A stretch of DNA of 64,000 bases from Pseudomonas marginalis. GTDB lineage: Bacteria > Pseudomonadota > Gammaproteobacteria > Pseudomonadales > Pseudomonadaceae. Shown here piece after piece: positions 9,194-17,613 of the stretch. The position numbers and the translations under genes were made by a program. The DNA is taken from assembly GCF_001645105.1 (NCBI RefSeq), contig NZ_LKEG01000043.1, positions 12,476-76,475 of the forward strand. The letters run 5' to 3'. The notes beneath the pieces were generated by a model. That model ran no database searches, had not been told where the DNA came from, and saw only the letters and a list, made by a program, of their open reading frames with translations. Position 1 is the first letter of the stretch. Every line of letters begins with the position of its first letter.

Positions 9194-9667
9194 TTAGCTG
9201 ATTCTTGCCTGCTCCACCCGCCATAAAGTTACAGCAGCCAAAGTGCCACGCTTGGATGCCGGGCCGCTGGTTGTCGCAACCTGCGCACGATAATACTTGC
9301 CCACCTTGCTGATGCCGTTGGGCAAACAGAGCTCGTTGGCGCGCCTGCTCCGCGTCCTTGTGCCCTGACTGTAAGCTGTGATCCGTAGGTTCTCGACTCG
9401 GTTGTCATAACCGTCGAGATTGGCGTGACTGATTAGATGCCCGTCCGGGATCTGCCCATATCGCAATGCGTAAAGGATTCGGTGCACATGGCATTGCTGG
9501 CCGTCTACTGAAATCTTCCAGTACCCGGCACCACTGTCTGTACCAGCTGGCGCCCCAGCAGGAATACGCCCCACTCTGATTACCCGGCGCAGGCCCGAAG
9601 GCGACGTGCTGTCGATGATGAACAATTCCCGCAGGCGATCAAGCGAGGGCAGTTCTTTGGCTTTCAT
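9194..9667 (-). CDS. HNH_3-type endonuclease
   Basis: 157 residues from the ATG at 9667, which has an AGGAG site nine bases upstream. The core HVHRILYAL...PDGHLISHANLDG...DNRVENLRI matches the HNH_3 pattern of phage and homing-type endonucleases (His in VHR, H-x-N, then DNR-x-x-NLR). The N-terminus is variable and the C-terminus may carry an AP2-like DNA-contact region (GISKVGKYYRAQV). Such genes are often selfish riders in mobile DNA. Whether it cuts DNA or benefits the element is unknown. Confidence 0.8.
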   Translation of the reverse strand: MKAKELPSLDRLRELFIIDSTSPSGLRRVIRVGRIPAGAPAGTDSGAGYWKISVDGQQCHVHRILYALRYGQIPDGHLISHANLDGYDNRVENLRITAYSQGTRTRSRRANELCLPNGISKVGKYYRAQVATTSGPASKRGTLAAVTLWRVEQARIS

Positions 9668-9685
9668 TTTTGATGCTCCTATCAA

Positions 9686-10083
9686 GGTTCTCCAGGCACA
9701 GCAATGCCCACCAATCCGAAGGGACAGCGATGTGCGAGGGTTAGGTTGGTTGTGGCGGTTGAGGGTCGTAGCGGCTGAGGTTGTTGAATTCGCTGGCGCT
9801 GTCAGTGCTGGCTTGCATTCGCGTCAATCGACGTCAAACGTTTCTCTTGTCTATAGGCGAGCAATTGCTGTCTGTACCACGCAGCACCTGGAATGCAGCC
9901 AAAAACGTTTCTCTCATCCACAGGGCTGCAAAAAAGCTGACGGTGAGACAAGCGCCGTCGATAGCGAGTACACGCACTGCATCCCACGCATGACCGAACA
10001 AGGTAAACATCAGGACTGCTTCCACAGGGAGAGCGGAACAACCATTCAAGCATCACAGGCTCGGGTAGGCGCATCGATCCGAG
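9686..10083. other. 398-base region without a supported gene
   Basis: Open frames on the plus strand lack ribosome sites and family features. A short repeated string AACGTTTCTCT occurs near 9838 and 9904. Nothing else was recognised. Confidence 0.35.
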
Positions 10084-10791
10084 TCAGGGAAACCGTATAC
10101 CCAAGCGCTGAACTAATCGGCTCGCTGCTGTTGGGGTAAACAATGAACCACGGGATGTCTTGTGCCCATGAGCATTGAGCCATGTCGCAAGCGCCTGTAG
10201 TGTCGAGCACTGATCGAACATCGCCGCCTTGATGTGGTTCGCCATGCTGTCCGCATAATCATCCGCCTTCGCCTGCGCACCCAGCACTGCCGCCCCATTG
10301 CCCCGTGAGTGAGCTACGGCACGCCCCTGTGAGCGACGTTCGACCTTGGCCCTAGCCATCACATCCCCCGAATCAGCGCGGGCTTTGAGCGCCTTCAGAG
10401 CGTCTTTGGTGCGGCGTGAAATAAACTCTCGCTCCTGCTCTGCCAAGGCGGCGTAAATGTGCAACTGAAACTTGTCAGCACTCGGCATAGTGGCGACCTT
10501 GAAGTCCACGATTTTCATCAAACCAGCGATGTCTGCCACGTCACGACTGAGACGATCCAGCTTTGCCACTACCAGCGTCGCCCCCTGCGCCTTGCACGCC
10601 GCCAGAGCCGTCCTGCACTGCTCTCGACGCTCAGGAGATACCGTGCCGGACTCGCGATCTTCAAACTCTCCAATGATCTCCCAGCCGTTCTGATCGGCAG
10701 CCATGCGAATGTACTCCCGCTGGGCATCCAGCCCGAGGCCAGACTCTCCTTGCTTGACGGTGGAGACGCGGTAATAAGCTATGACGTTCAC
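10084..10791 (-). CDS. Serine recombinase (resolvase/invertase family)
   Basis: 235 residues if started at the GTG at 10791, which has a GAGG site eight bases upstream; a longer upstream frame lacks such support. The N-terminal resolvase domain is complete: AYYRVSTVKQGESGLGLDAQ with nucleophile Ser10, the VVAKLDRLSRD block with active-site Arg residues, and ALAEQEREFISRRTKDAL at the E-helix. The C-terminus is a short HTH-bearing tail (STLQALATWLNAHG...TAASRLVQRLG). It may resolve, invert or transpose DNA. No pair of crossover sites was identified nearby. Confidence 0.88.
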   Translation of the reverse strand: MNVIAYYRVSTVKQGESGLGLDAQREYIRMAADQNGWEIIGEFEDRESGTVSPERREQCRTALAACKAQGATLVVAKLDRLSRDVADIAGLMKIVDFKVATMPSADKFQLHIYAALAEQEREFISRRTKDALKALKARADSGDVMARAKVERRSQGRAVAHSRGNGAAVLGAQAKADDYADSMANHIKAAMFDQCSTLQALATWLNAHGHKTSRGSLFTPTAASRLVQRLGIRFP

Positions 10792-11255
10792 GGTGGACCT
10801 CAAGGATTTATCAAACCGTAGACACCATATATCAAACCTCTGATGACCATCAAGAGATTGACATGACAATATTAGAGCATTTAACCCTTAGGCAAGAGCC
10901 ACTAGAGCGGCTAGGGGGGAGTTGTAGCAGCTACTCAGCTTCGAGTCCGCTCTTGTATAAGCAAAACATATTTAGGACGCGATTGAGAGCGAAGGACGCT
11001 CCCGATGGCGACTGGCAGTAAAAGGTTTGCGTGCTGTAAGATCCCTACCGTCTTGTAGTGAGCCGATCATCTGGACGGACTGCGGCGCAGATTGCCCTTT
11101 GGTTAAAGAAGGCGTCCACCTCAAACATTGCGCAAGCGATGGATCTACAGTACAGACTAGTTTTAGCACAAAGCTTAAACATTTACGGCAAGCTCTAACC
11201 TTTCTGAAATAGCAAGTCGAGCCGATCTAAAAGCACCATTAAAAGGAAATTGTAA
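10792..11255. other. 464-base region upstream of the caspase-like gene
   Basis: No gene was recognised. The right half becomes AT-rich and ends with an AAGGAAATT ribosome site before the ATG at 11256. It should contain the promoters of the recombinase (leftward) and the caspase-like gene (rightward), but no clear -35/-10 pair was found. Confidence 0.35.
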
Positions 11256-12761
11256 ATGGGGTTGAACGTAGCTATTCTTTTGGGCGTGACCGATTACATT
11301 GATGCTCACAATCAACTTCCCGCGTGCAAGAATGACATTGAAGTCATGGCCGAAGTTTTGGAGGCCACGAGGAAATTCAACGACATTTTTGTAGTTCCGT
11401 CGGAAAATGGTCAAGCTCTCAAGGCTTTATTAGCAGAGCACATAGCAAAGTTTAAAGGGCAGGAAATTGACGAATTATTCTTCTATTTCACCGGCCATGG
11501 CGACTTCAGAAATGACGAATTTCGCTTTTTGTTAAGAGACTACTCTATAGCGCGCCCCGCACAAACCTCACTCAGCAATGACGAGCTAGACAACTTCTTA
11601 AGAAGCCTATCCCCGAAAGTCGTCATTAAGGTTGTCGATGCCTGCCACTCCGGAATGCCTTACATCAAGGATGGAGGTAGTTTCGCCGAATACATGAAAG
11701 CTGCAACGGAAGCAACTTTTGATAAGTGCTATTTTCTATTCAGCTCGCAGAGCGACCAGGCTTCTTGGGCAAGTAGAAATATTAGCGACTTCACCAAAAT
11801 TCTTGCGGAGTCGGTAGCTGAATCCGCCGTCGACTCTATTAGGTATAAAGACATTCTGGATTATATCTCGGACGCATTCATTGCTGATCCAAAGCAGCGC
11901 CCGATGTTCGTAGTCCAAGGCGACTTCACAGAGGTTTTCGGCGTATTTGCTAAACACGATAGAGAGTCGCTGAAAGCTCGACTTGGAGCCGTAAATAAAG
12001 GCAGTGTAGTAAAGGATTCCGGACGAACAAAAAGCTTAGCCGAGTTAATCAAAGAAGCGTCTAAAGAATACGTCACGATGGAGACAGCACTAAAAGCCTT
12101 GAGCGATCTGAAGTCCAACCTGGAAAATGTTTCTGTGCCGAACAGCTCATCAGAAATATTTGAAATGACCACAAACTTCTACGATGAATTTAAAGTACTC
12201 CCCAATAAAAGTACTCTCGGAAAGTGGCTCACCAAAAGTGAAGGCGAGTATTTCGCCTCACCCGAATATGACACCGAAACATACGAGGTCGACTCACCTA
12301 TGTCTCGGGCGTTCGGAGGCATAATGGGAGCTAATCATGAGAAAATAACCAGAACCCGCAAAGTTATATCGGGCGTTCAAACAAGCATGGCGGACCTTCC
12401 ATTCTTAGCCTGCAGAATCATTTTCACCCCTAAATATCCAAACATTACTCAATATAGTGCATGGCTAACATATTTCATTTCAAAAAAAGACATACAGCTT
12501 TTTTACTGCTTTGTTGATTATAAAGAAATCAACTGGGGTAAATACAGGATGTCCGAAATATCAGAGTGGAGCACCTTTAACACATCCCTAACAACTTTCG
12601 ATGGAGGCAAAACAGTTTCAGAGACATTTCTTAACGCTTTTGAAAACTTTGTCTCAACCAATCTAGCAGTTAAACTCGGAGTAAATCTAGAGGCACCAAA
12701 ACCTGATGAAGCACCAAAGCCAATCACAAAACCCAAAACCACGCAAGCCAAACCGCAGTAG
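11256..12761 (+). CDS. Caspase-like (peptidase C14) protein, cargo of element 1
   Basis: A 501-residue predicted cysteine protease. Residues 1-240 have the caspase/metacaspase fold pattern: the opening strand NVAILLGVTDY, the catalytic His81 in FYFTGHGD, and the catalytic Cys130 in VVDACHSG. Residues from about 250 to 480 form a second domain that I do not recognise, and a Pro/Lys-rich tail follows (APKPITKPKTT). There is no signal peptide or clear membrane segment. The gene is visibly richer in A+T than its neighbours, consistent with recent transfer. It is the last gene of element 1, next to attR, where cargo often sits. Prokaryotic caspase-like proteases are known effectors in several anti-phage systems, so a defence role is a fair inference but unproven. 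Confidence 0.88.
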   Translation: MGLNVAILLGVTDYIDAHNQLPACKNDIEVMAEVLEATRKFNDIFVVPSENGQALKALLAEHIAKFKGQEIDELFFYFTGHGDFRNDEFRFLLRDYSIARPAQTSLSNDELDNFLRSLSPKVVIKVVDACHSGMPYIKDGGSFAEYMKAATEATFDKCYFLFSSQSDQASWASRNISDFTKILAESVAESAVDSIRYKDILDYISDAFIADPKQRPMFVVQGDFTEVFGVFAKHDRESLKARLGAVNKGSVVKDSGRTKSLAELIKEASKEYVTMETALKALSDLKSNLENVSVPNSSSEIFEMTTNFYDEFKVLPNKSTLGKWLTKSEGEYFASPEYDTETYEVDSPMSRAFGGIMGANHEKITRTRKVISGVQTSMADLPFLACRIIFTPKYPNITQYSAWLTYFISKKDIQLFYCFVDYKEINWGKYRMSEISEWSTFNTSLTTFDGGKTVSETFLNAFENFVSTNLAVKLGVNLEAPKPDEAPKPITKPKTTQAKPQ

Positions 12762-12854
12762 CAACGTCGCAAAGGATCGCTAATGTAGCCACCTCTGTTA
12801 GCAATCCACGTGATATTTTGGACAGCGATTAGCGTCGACTGCCACCGCGTGACT

Positions 12855-12874
12855 GGTACACACATCTGGTACAC
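12855..12874 (+). repeat. Paired GGTACAC repeats, likely integrase arm sites (right)
   Basis: GGTACAC at 12855-12861 and 12868-12874, same sequence, orientation and 13-base spacing as the pair at 5731-5750. Together they bracket element 1 just inside its att sites. Confidence 0.6.
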
Positions 12875-12935
12875 TGATTAAGTTGGTCGGGGCTGTTTCC
12901 CCACCAAAACAGGGGCTTGGCAAGGTGGGCAGCGA

Positions 12936-12966
12936 GTCGGCGGTTCGATTCCGTCTCTGGGCACCA
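12936..12966 (+). repeat. att junction between element 1 and element 2
   Basis: A 31-bp exact copy of the tRNA-Phe 3' end (5625-5655), including CCA. It serves as attR of element 1 and attL of element 2. The upstream bases do not complete a tRNA, so this is not a functional tRNA gene. Confidence 0.92.
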
Positions 12967-13011
12967 CCTTTCGTTTCCAGGTGATGCCAAGCACACCCGG
13001 AAGCACACAAG

Positions 13012-13036
13012 AAGCCCGCCTCGTGCGGGCTTTTTG
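13012..13036 (+). terminator. Intrinsic terminator near the left end of element 2
   Basis: The stem AAGCCCGC (13012-13019)/GCGGGCTT (13025-13032) runs into a short T-run. Its position after the att core parallels the terminators at 5666 and 22624. Confidence 0.75.
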
Positions 13037-13081
13037 CTTTCTATGGTTCCCCACCGTTCCCTTGTAAGCCCAAACGGATGT

Positions 13082-13127
13082 GAGTAGATTCGTGAGTAGA
13101 TCCAGTTCTGTCTAAAAATCTACTCAC
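13082..13127 (+). repeat. GAGTAGAT repeats, likely integrase arm sites of element 2 (left)
   Basis: GAGTAGAT occurs at 13082-13089 and 13094-13101 (12-base period), with an inverted copy ATCTACTCAC at 13118-13127. The direct pair recurs with the same period at 22521-22540 near the right end of element 2. Confidence 0.6.
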
Positions 13128-13175
13128 ACCACGCCGGCAGAACGCCCGCTTGGTGCGGCCTGCAAGGGGGCTGCT

Positions 13176-14388
13176 TTGCTACTGTCAGATACCACCATCC
13201 GTACCGCCAAGCCCAAGGACAAGCTTTATCGCCTGACCGATGCCAACGGTCTATGCCTTGAAGTCACCCCTGCGGGATCAAAGCTCTGGCGCTAGCGCTA
13301 TCGCTTCAACGGCAACGCTAAGATGCTGGCCCTCGGCACGTACCCCGCTGTAACTCTGCTCAAAGCTCGCCAGATGCGCGATGAGAGCCGTCAGATGCTT
13401 ATTGATGGCATTGACCCAGGCGAACAGAAGTAAAGCCGCCAAGCAAGCGCAGAAGGTCGAGGGGATCACATTCGAAACACTTGCACGTGAGTGGTTCGCC
13501 TATAACGCTCCTCGTTGGGCAGAAAGCACCACCTACAAAGCCAAGCTTTATCTGGAGAACGATCTGATCCCCGGTATTGGGTCAAGGGCTCTGAAATCCA
13601 TTACCCGACCGGAATTGGTAGAGCTTGTTCGAAAGGTTGAGGCTAGAGGCACGCTGAATGCCGCCGGCAAGATTCGCCAGTGGCTTCACCAGATATTTCG
13701 CTATGGCCTGGCCAAGGGCGTCGTTGATACGAACCCTTCTACCGATCTAAGTGTGGTTGCAGCGCCATCCAAAGCAGCTCGGCACCATCCACACGTGCCT
13801 TTTGCTGAGTTGCCCGAGCTCTTGAGTAAATGCGAAGCCGCGAACGTCCATACCCTCACCCGCCATGCGATCAAACTTTTGGTGCTGACAGCCGTTCATC
13901 CAGGTGAACTGCGTCAAGCACCATGGACTGAGTTCGACCTGGACAACGCCACTTGGACAATCCCGAAAGAACGGATGAAGGCCCGCCGCCCTCACATCGT
14001 CCCTCTGCCCGACCAAGCGGTAGCTATCCTGCTTCAACTCCAAGAGATCACAGGACGTTATTCACTGGTATTCGCTGGCGCCAATCCCGAAAGACCCATG
14101 AGCGAAAACACAGTCAACAAGGCTTTGCGCCAGATGGACTACGAAGGGCGACAGACCGGCCACGGATTCCGCCACTTGCTCAGCACCGAATTGAACGGGC
14201 GAGGCTACAACAAGGACTGGATCGAACGGCAACTCGCTCACGGTGACACCGATGAGATCCGCGGGACTTACAACCACGCAGCTTACGTTCCACAACGCAG
14301 GGAAATGATGCAGGCCTGGGCCGATTCTATCGACGCACTGTGTGCAGGCGCGAACGTGGTAAGTATTCAGCGACGAGGTGTTAAATGA
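13176..14388 (+). pseudogene. P4-type tyrosine integrase of element 2, disrupted
   Basis: Remnant of a phage P4/DUF4102-type integrase of about 400 residues. The N-terminal arm domain starts near a TTG at 13176 after an AAGGGGG site and reads DTTIRTAKPKDKLYRLTDANG. A TAG at 13293-13295 interrupts it where a Trp-Arg-x-Arg motif continues (KLWR-stop-RYRF). The frame resumes, meets TAA at 13431-13433, and continues only after a one-base shift (SKAAKQAQKVEGITFE...). The catalytic half from about 13440 is intact, with HPGELRQAPW, HGFRHLLST and a final Tyr in IRGTYNHAAY. Two independent lesions make it almost certainly inactive unless the 3' part is expressed alone. Confidence 0.88.
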
Positions 14389-14516
14389 CTCACCAAGCCA
14401 AAAAATTCAACACCTGGGCACTACGCGGCGATACCGACGCAGACTGGTACGAGTCTTACGCTACCAACACCGAACCGCCGACTAGGATGCTCCGCATTGG
14501 CATCAGAAGACCGTGA
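14385..14516 (+). CDS. Possible small protein coupled to the integrase remnant
   Basis: A 43-codon frame (MTHQAKKFNTWALRGDTDAD...) whose ATG overlaps the integrase stop as ATGA. It has no recognised family. The coupling is the only support, and it may itself be shortened by decay. Confidence 0.3.
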   Translation: MTHQAKKFNTWALRGDTDADWYESYATNTEPPTRMLRIGIRRP

Positions 14517-14581
14517 AGCCTGATAGCCGGCCACAGATGCGTGCGCCTGCTCCAACGATCTTCCACGGCACGTGGCGAACA

Positions 14582-14614
14582 ACAAAGCTTGCTTTGTGTA
14601 GTGAGTACACAAGC
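14582..14614 (+). other. Predicted oriT (MobV type)
   Basis: Two overlapping inverted repeats share the string GCTTTGT: ACAAAGC-TT-GCTTTGT (14582-14597) and GCTTTGTGTA-GTGAG-TACACAAGC (14591-14614). The second carries TAGTG at its loop, as in MobV/Pre-family origins, where the nick falls after TAGTG. It lies about 80 bases before the MobV-type relaxase remnant, the usual position. Confidence 0.65.
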
Positions 14615-14692
14615 TGAAGGCTTGGGGTTACTTGCGCTGATCTTTGCTCCACCCGCAGGCTGAAGATGAACACCGTCAGCACGGGGGCCGGT

Positions 14693-15642
14693 ATGCCATA
14701 CGCAATACTAAGAACAAAAAAGCTCAAAGCGATCACTGGGGTACTGGGATCGGGGCGGCACACATTCCGAGAGATGCCAACACCGAACTCCGATAGCACC
14801 CCCAGCATGCATATGGCTGGTGCAACAAGCGCCGTCGAGCTGGGTCGCGCAGTCTTGGCCAGGCTTCCGCAAAAGCGACGGAAGGGAGCGGTGATCTGCA
14901 TCGAATATTTGATTACAGCAAGCCCTGAGGCGTTTGCTAGACATGGCGGGGCGATGCCTGACACCGGCGGTTACTTTGATCGAGCCTTGGCATGGCTCAA
15001 GGCGCGTCATGGGTCAGCAAACATCGTGTGCGCCGAGGTGCACCTGGACGAGAGAACCCCACACCTCTTGCTTACGTGACACCCCTAACACGTGACGGCC
15101 GCCTGTCTGCGCGCGACTTCCTCGGAGGCCCAGCCAAGCTGCGCAAGATGCAAACCGACTTTCATCATTGGTGTGGCAAGCCTTTCGGACTGTCTCGTGG
15201 CGTTGAGGGGGCCAAGGCACGACACCAGAAGGTTCCCCGGTACTACCAGGCACTTGCTACCCCCGAGCGGATCATTACCCGAACAGACTTAGCCGCTGCT
15301 GTCGTAGGCATACACACGCAGAGCTATGCCACGCTGCTAGCTCGTGCCCAAGCTTCGGCTACACAGTTCAAACTCCAAAGCGCATCTGAGGAGGCTTTGC
15401 AAGATCGGCATGCAGCACCGCAGAGCCAGAGAATTCAGCTTGAGCGCTTTCAGCTGGAGCTTGAGGATCGGGAGATAGTGCTAGAAAAAGGACTTGATCA
15501 GCTCGAAAAGGTTAATCATGAGTTAGAGATGGCCCGGCTTACTGCAAATCAAGAGAAAGAACGCGCCGACAGGCTAGCGAAGAAGCTCACCCATATACTT
15601 CGACGCGTATCCAACGGCAACACCCCGCCATTGCCCCACTGA
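14693..15642 (+). pseudogene. MobV/Pre-family relaxase, frameshifted
   Basis: A mobilisation protein that would nick oriT. The first frame, from ATG 14693, gives MPYAILRTKKLKAITGVLGS, the typical Mob_Pre start, and runs to the metal-site block HLDERTPH before stopping at 15077-15079. The next frame continues without a gap in family sequence (LAYVTPLTRDGRLSARDFLGG) and ends in a coiled coil (QLELEDREIVLEKGLDQLEK). A single indel near 15060 therefore splits the gene just after the conserved His/Glu motif. The element has probably lost self-encoded mobilisation. Confidence 0.85.
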
Positions 15643-15728
15643 GACGCGTACTCTCAAACAACGAAGACCCGGCACACCCACCCTTGGGATATGGAGGAAG
15701 GCCAGAGCAGCAGGGCAACAACCTTCAT

Positions 15729-16136
15729 CTAAACAAGACAAGCCCTTACGGCCAAATCTTGAGCTTCAGATATATCCAGGCTCTGAAGTGAGCAGTCTTG
15801 GATAAGGCGGGTGAACTGATCGTCAAGCGCACATATGTGCTTAACGCGCCCAGTAAATCGTTTGTTCAGCATTTCTACCGCATTGAGATCATAGAACTCA
15901 TCCAGGCAAACCCAAGTCGGCTTTTTTAGATAGCCATCGGTCATCGGAATGAAGAAATTATGGAAACGGTCTGCAGGCTGACAGCCGAACGTCACACCAC
16001 GACCATGCTGCTGCGAAGTGGTCTTGGCAACCACAATGACCGAGTCAGCACTACCGAGCACTACAAACAGCTTTTCTCCAGTTTCCCCGTCGTGGAAGTG
16101 AAATTGCTCATCGAAATAGACTGAGCCAGGAGTCAT
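15729..16136 (-). CDS. Probable toxin partner of a Panacea antitoxin
   Basis: 135 residues from the ATG at 16136, which overlaps the upstream stop as ATGA; a GTG at 16145 is an alternative. The N-terminal part (PGSVYFDEQFHF...EKLFVVLGSADSVIVVAKTTSQ) resembles the small SH3-like barrel of PemK/MazF-type ribonucleases, but the match is by eye only. The tight coupling behind a Panacea-domain gene is the standard antitoxin-toxin order. If correct, it inhibits growth when its antitoxin is lost. Confidence 0.65.
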   Translation of the reverse strand: MTPGSVYFDEQFHFHDGETGEKLFVVLGSADSVIVVAKTTSQQHGRGVTFGCQPADRFHNFFIPMTDGYLKKPTWVCLDEFYDLNAVEMLNKRFTGRVKHICALDDQFTRLIQDCSLQSLDISEAQDLAVRACLV

Positions 16137-16690
16137 CGTAGACACTCCATCAGTTCCTTCCGATCCCTCGCAACACGCATCAATGCATCAATTTCCTGAG
16201 ATCTGATAGCGAGTTCATAAGGAATTCGTTGCTGCCTCGCTCCCTGCTGATTGAACACCTTATCCCAAGGCATATTCTCTAAATGCGTAGCCTCGATCAT
16301 GTCATCAGCGAGGGTACTCCGGTATTCTTCAGCAAGTCGACGCATTAGGCCAAGCTCACGCTTGGTAAAGTTCTTCGAACTGAATTCGATCCTCGGCTCA
16401 ATATTCAGCATTACCTGCTGACCATTTCTGATGGCCTGATTACTAAATCTGATGGATGCAGCCATATCTGGCTGCGGAAGCTCGATCTCCGCCATCAAGT
16501 CGACGGGAACCGGCCCCTTTGGCCACGCCGAGTAGTCAGAGCCTGTCACGCTACGTCCAGTTTCTTTGAAGTGCTCGAAATCAAGGAAGTAGAGAAGCTT
16601 GAACAGTTTGATTTTGTGACAGTGCTGGGTGTTGCTGACGAAGAAGATGATCGCTTGAATCAGCTTCTCTCGCTCGTGAGTAATTAGCAT
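16133..16690 (-). CDS. Panacea-domain (DUF4065) antitoxin-like protein
   Basis: 185 residues from the ATG at 16690, which has AGGAG upstream; the longer open frame lacks this. The sequence shows the Panacea/SocA-like pattern: KLFKLLYFLDFEHFKETGRSVTG near the N-terminus, then YSAWPKGPVP, and a helical tail. Panacea proteins act as the neutralising partner of many unrelated toxins. The downstream gene is translationally coupled. Such pairs stabilise mobile elements and sometimes act against phages. Confidence 0.82.
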   Translation of the reverse strand: MLITHEREKLIQAIIFFVSNTQHCHKIKLFKLLYFLDFEHFKETGRSVTGSDYSAWPKGPVPVDLMAEIELPQPDMAASIRFSNQAIRNGQQVMLNIEPRIEFSSKNFTKRELGLMRRLAEEYRSTLADDMIEATHLENMPWDKVFNQQGARQQRIPYELAIRSQEIDALMRVARDRKELMECLR

Positions 16691-17051
16691 AAACCGCTCC
16701 TGCTGAAAGCCTTTCAAGCATAGCATGTGGTTAAGAGTCAACCCTAATACAAGGCTGGCAACATGTCATTTTGATTTCATAGCCAAGCTAACGGATGAGA
16801 GCAACGGCGGGCAGGTTTGAGTTCAACACAATCAATGCGATTTTTGGCGGTTATCGCTAAAAGGTATGACTTCCCCACATGACCCACCAAGTGACAGCAC
16901 CAGCTATTGGCGACAATCACATTCTTGTGATTTCGGGTGTTAGCACACTGGCAAATACGATGAAATTCATTCGAATTAAGACAGTCGAGAGGCACAGATT
17001 GATGGTCAATCGACTACCCCCCTCTCGCGCGCGCGCGTTTGTGGGTGGTTG
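16691..17051. other. 361-base region between divergent TA and HTH genes
   Basis: No supported gene; a 72-codon leftward frame lacks a ribosome site. It should contain the promoters for the Panacea pair and the HTH gene. A CG dinucleotide run (CGCGCGCGCG) lies near 17028-17037. Confidence 0.35.
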
Positions 17052-17315
17052 ATGAGCCGTCGGGCGCCGCCGGCGCGCTCAATTGATTGGTTTCAAGTGA
17101 TCAACGAAATATCACGCGCAGGCCTTCCGATGCAGGCGATTGCAGAGTCAATCGGGGTGGCCCGAACCACGTTGATCGGCTGGAAACAGGGAGCTGAACC
17201 TAGGCACTCTGAAGGTGATCGCTTGCTAACGTTCTGGACGAATGTGACTGGCCACGACAGAGCTGCAGTGCCCATGGTCTCGATAAGCGACTGGTGGGCT
17301 TATCACGCAAAATAG
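17052..17315 (+). CDS. HTH-type regulator (Cro/XRE-like), 87 aa
   Basis: A small DNA-binding protein. The core (INEISRAGLPMQAIAESIGVARTTLIGWKQG) is a clear helix-turn-helix with the recognition helix around VARTTLIGWK. A preceding TTG at 17049 could also serve as start. It lies convergent to the AlpA-like gene and is a likely regulator of the element. Confidence 0.75.
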   Translation: MSRRAPPARSIDWFQVINEISRAGLPMQAIAESIGVARTTLIGWKQGAEPRHSEGDRLLTFWTNVTGHDRAAVPMVSISDWWAYHAK

Positions 17316-17351
17316 GTACTCGCCCTGGTGATAAAAGCCGATAACGCCAAT

Positions 17352-17376
17352 GTCACGCAGCGTCACACATAGTCAC
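17352..17376 (+). repeat. Three GTCAC repeats at 10-base spacing
   Basis: GTCAC begins at 17352, 17362 and 17372, exactly one helical turn apart, so all copies face the same side of the DNA. It lies between the HTH and AlpA-like genes and may be a binding site for one of them. No direct evidence. Confidence 0.4.
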
Positions 17377-17400
17377 AGGGCAATGGCTGCTCACATTTCC

Positions 17401-17613
17401 TCACTGGTTGCGGGCAGCCTTCTTGTCTGCGATCCACTGTTCGACCTCGACCGGATCGAAGCGGCATCGAGCGCCACGTGTTTCACTGGTCTTGATAGGT
17501 TCAGGGAATGTCTTGTCGCGCACGCGTAGCTTGTTCAGTCCGGACACACTTTGCATGCCGAGCATCTTGATTACTTCTGCGTTGCCCACCAAGGCGGTGC
17601 GTTTTGGCTCCAC
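17401..17613 (-). CDS. AlpA-family regulator / excisionase-like protein
   Basis: 70 residues from a GTG at 17613 with a GAGGA site seven bases upstream. The pattern LVGNAEVIKMLGMQSVSGLNKLRVRDKTFPEPIKT...RCRFDPVEVEQWI is the winged-helix DNA-binding fold of AlpA and MerR-like excisionases. AlpA proteins activate integrase genes or assist excision, so it probably served the broken integrase of this element. Confidence 0.85.
   Translation of the reverse strand: MEPKRTALVGNAEVIKMLGMQSVSGLNKLRVRDKTFPEPIKTSETRGARCRFDPVEVEQWIADKKAARNQ

Noticed and set aside
9606-10139. 177-codon plus-strand frame in element 1
   Set aside because: Overlaps the HNH gene start and recombinase end, has no ribosome site, and its composition is not protein-like.
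12936-12966. Second tRNA-Phe gene
   Set aside because: Only the 3' 31 bases are present; no acceptor 5' strand, D-arm or anticodon arm.
16777-16995. 72-codon leftward frame
   Set aside because: No ribosome site; Cys/His/Asn content looks random; likely noncoding promoter region.
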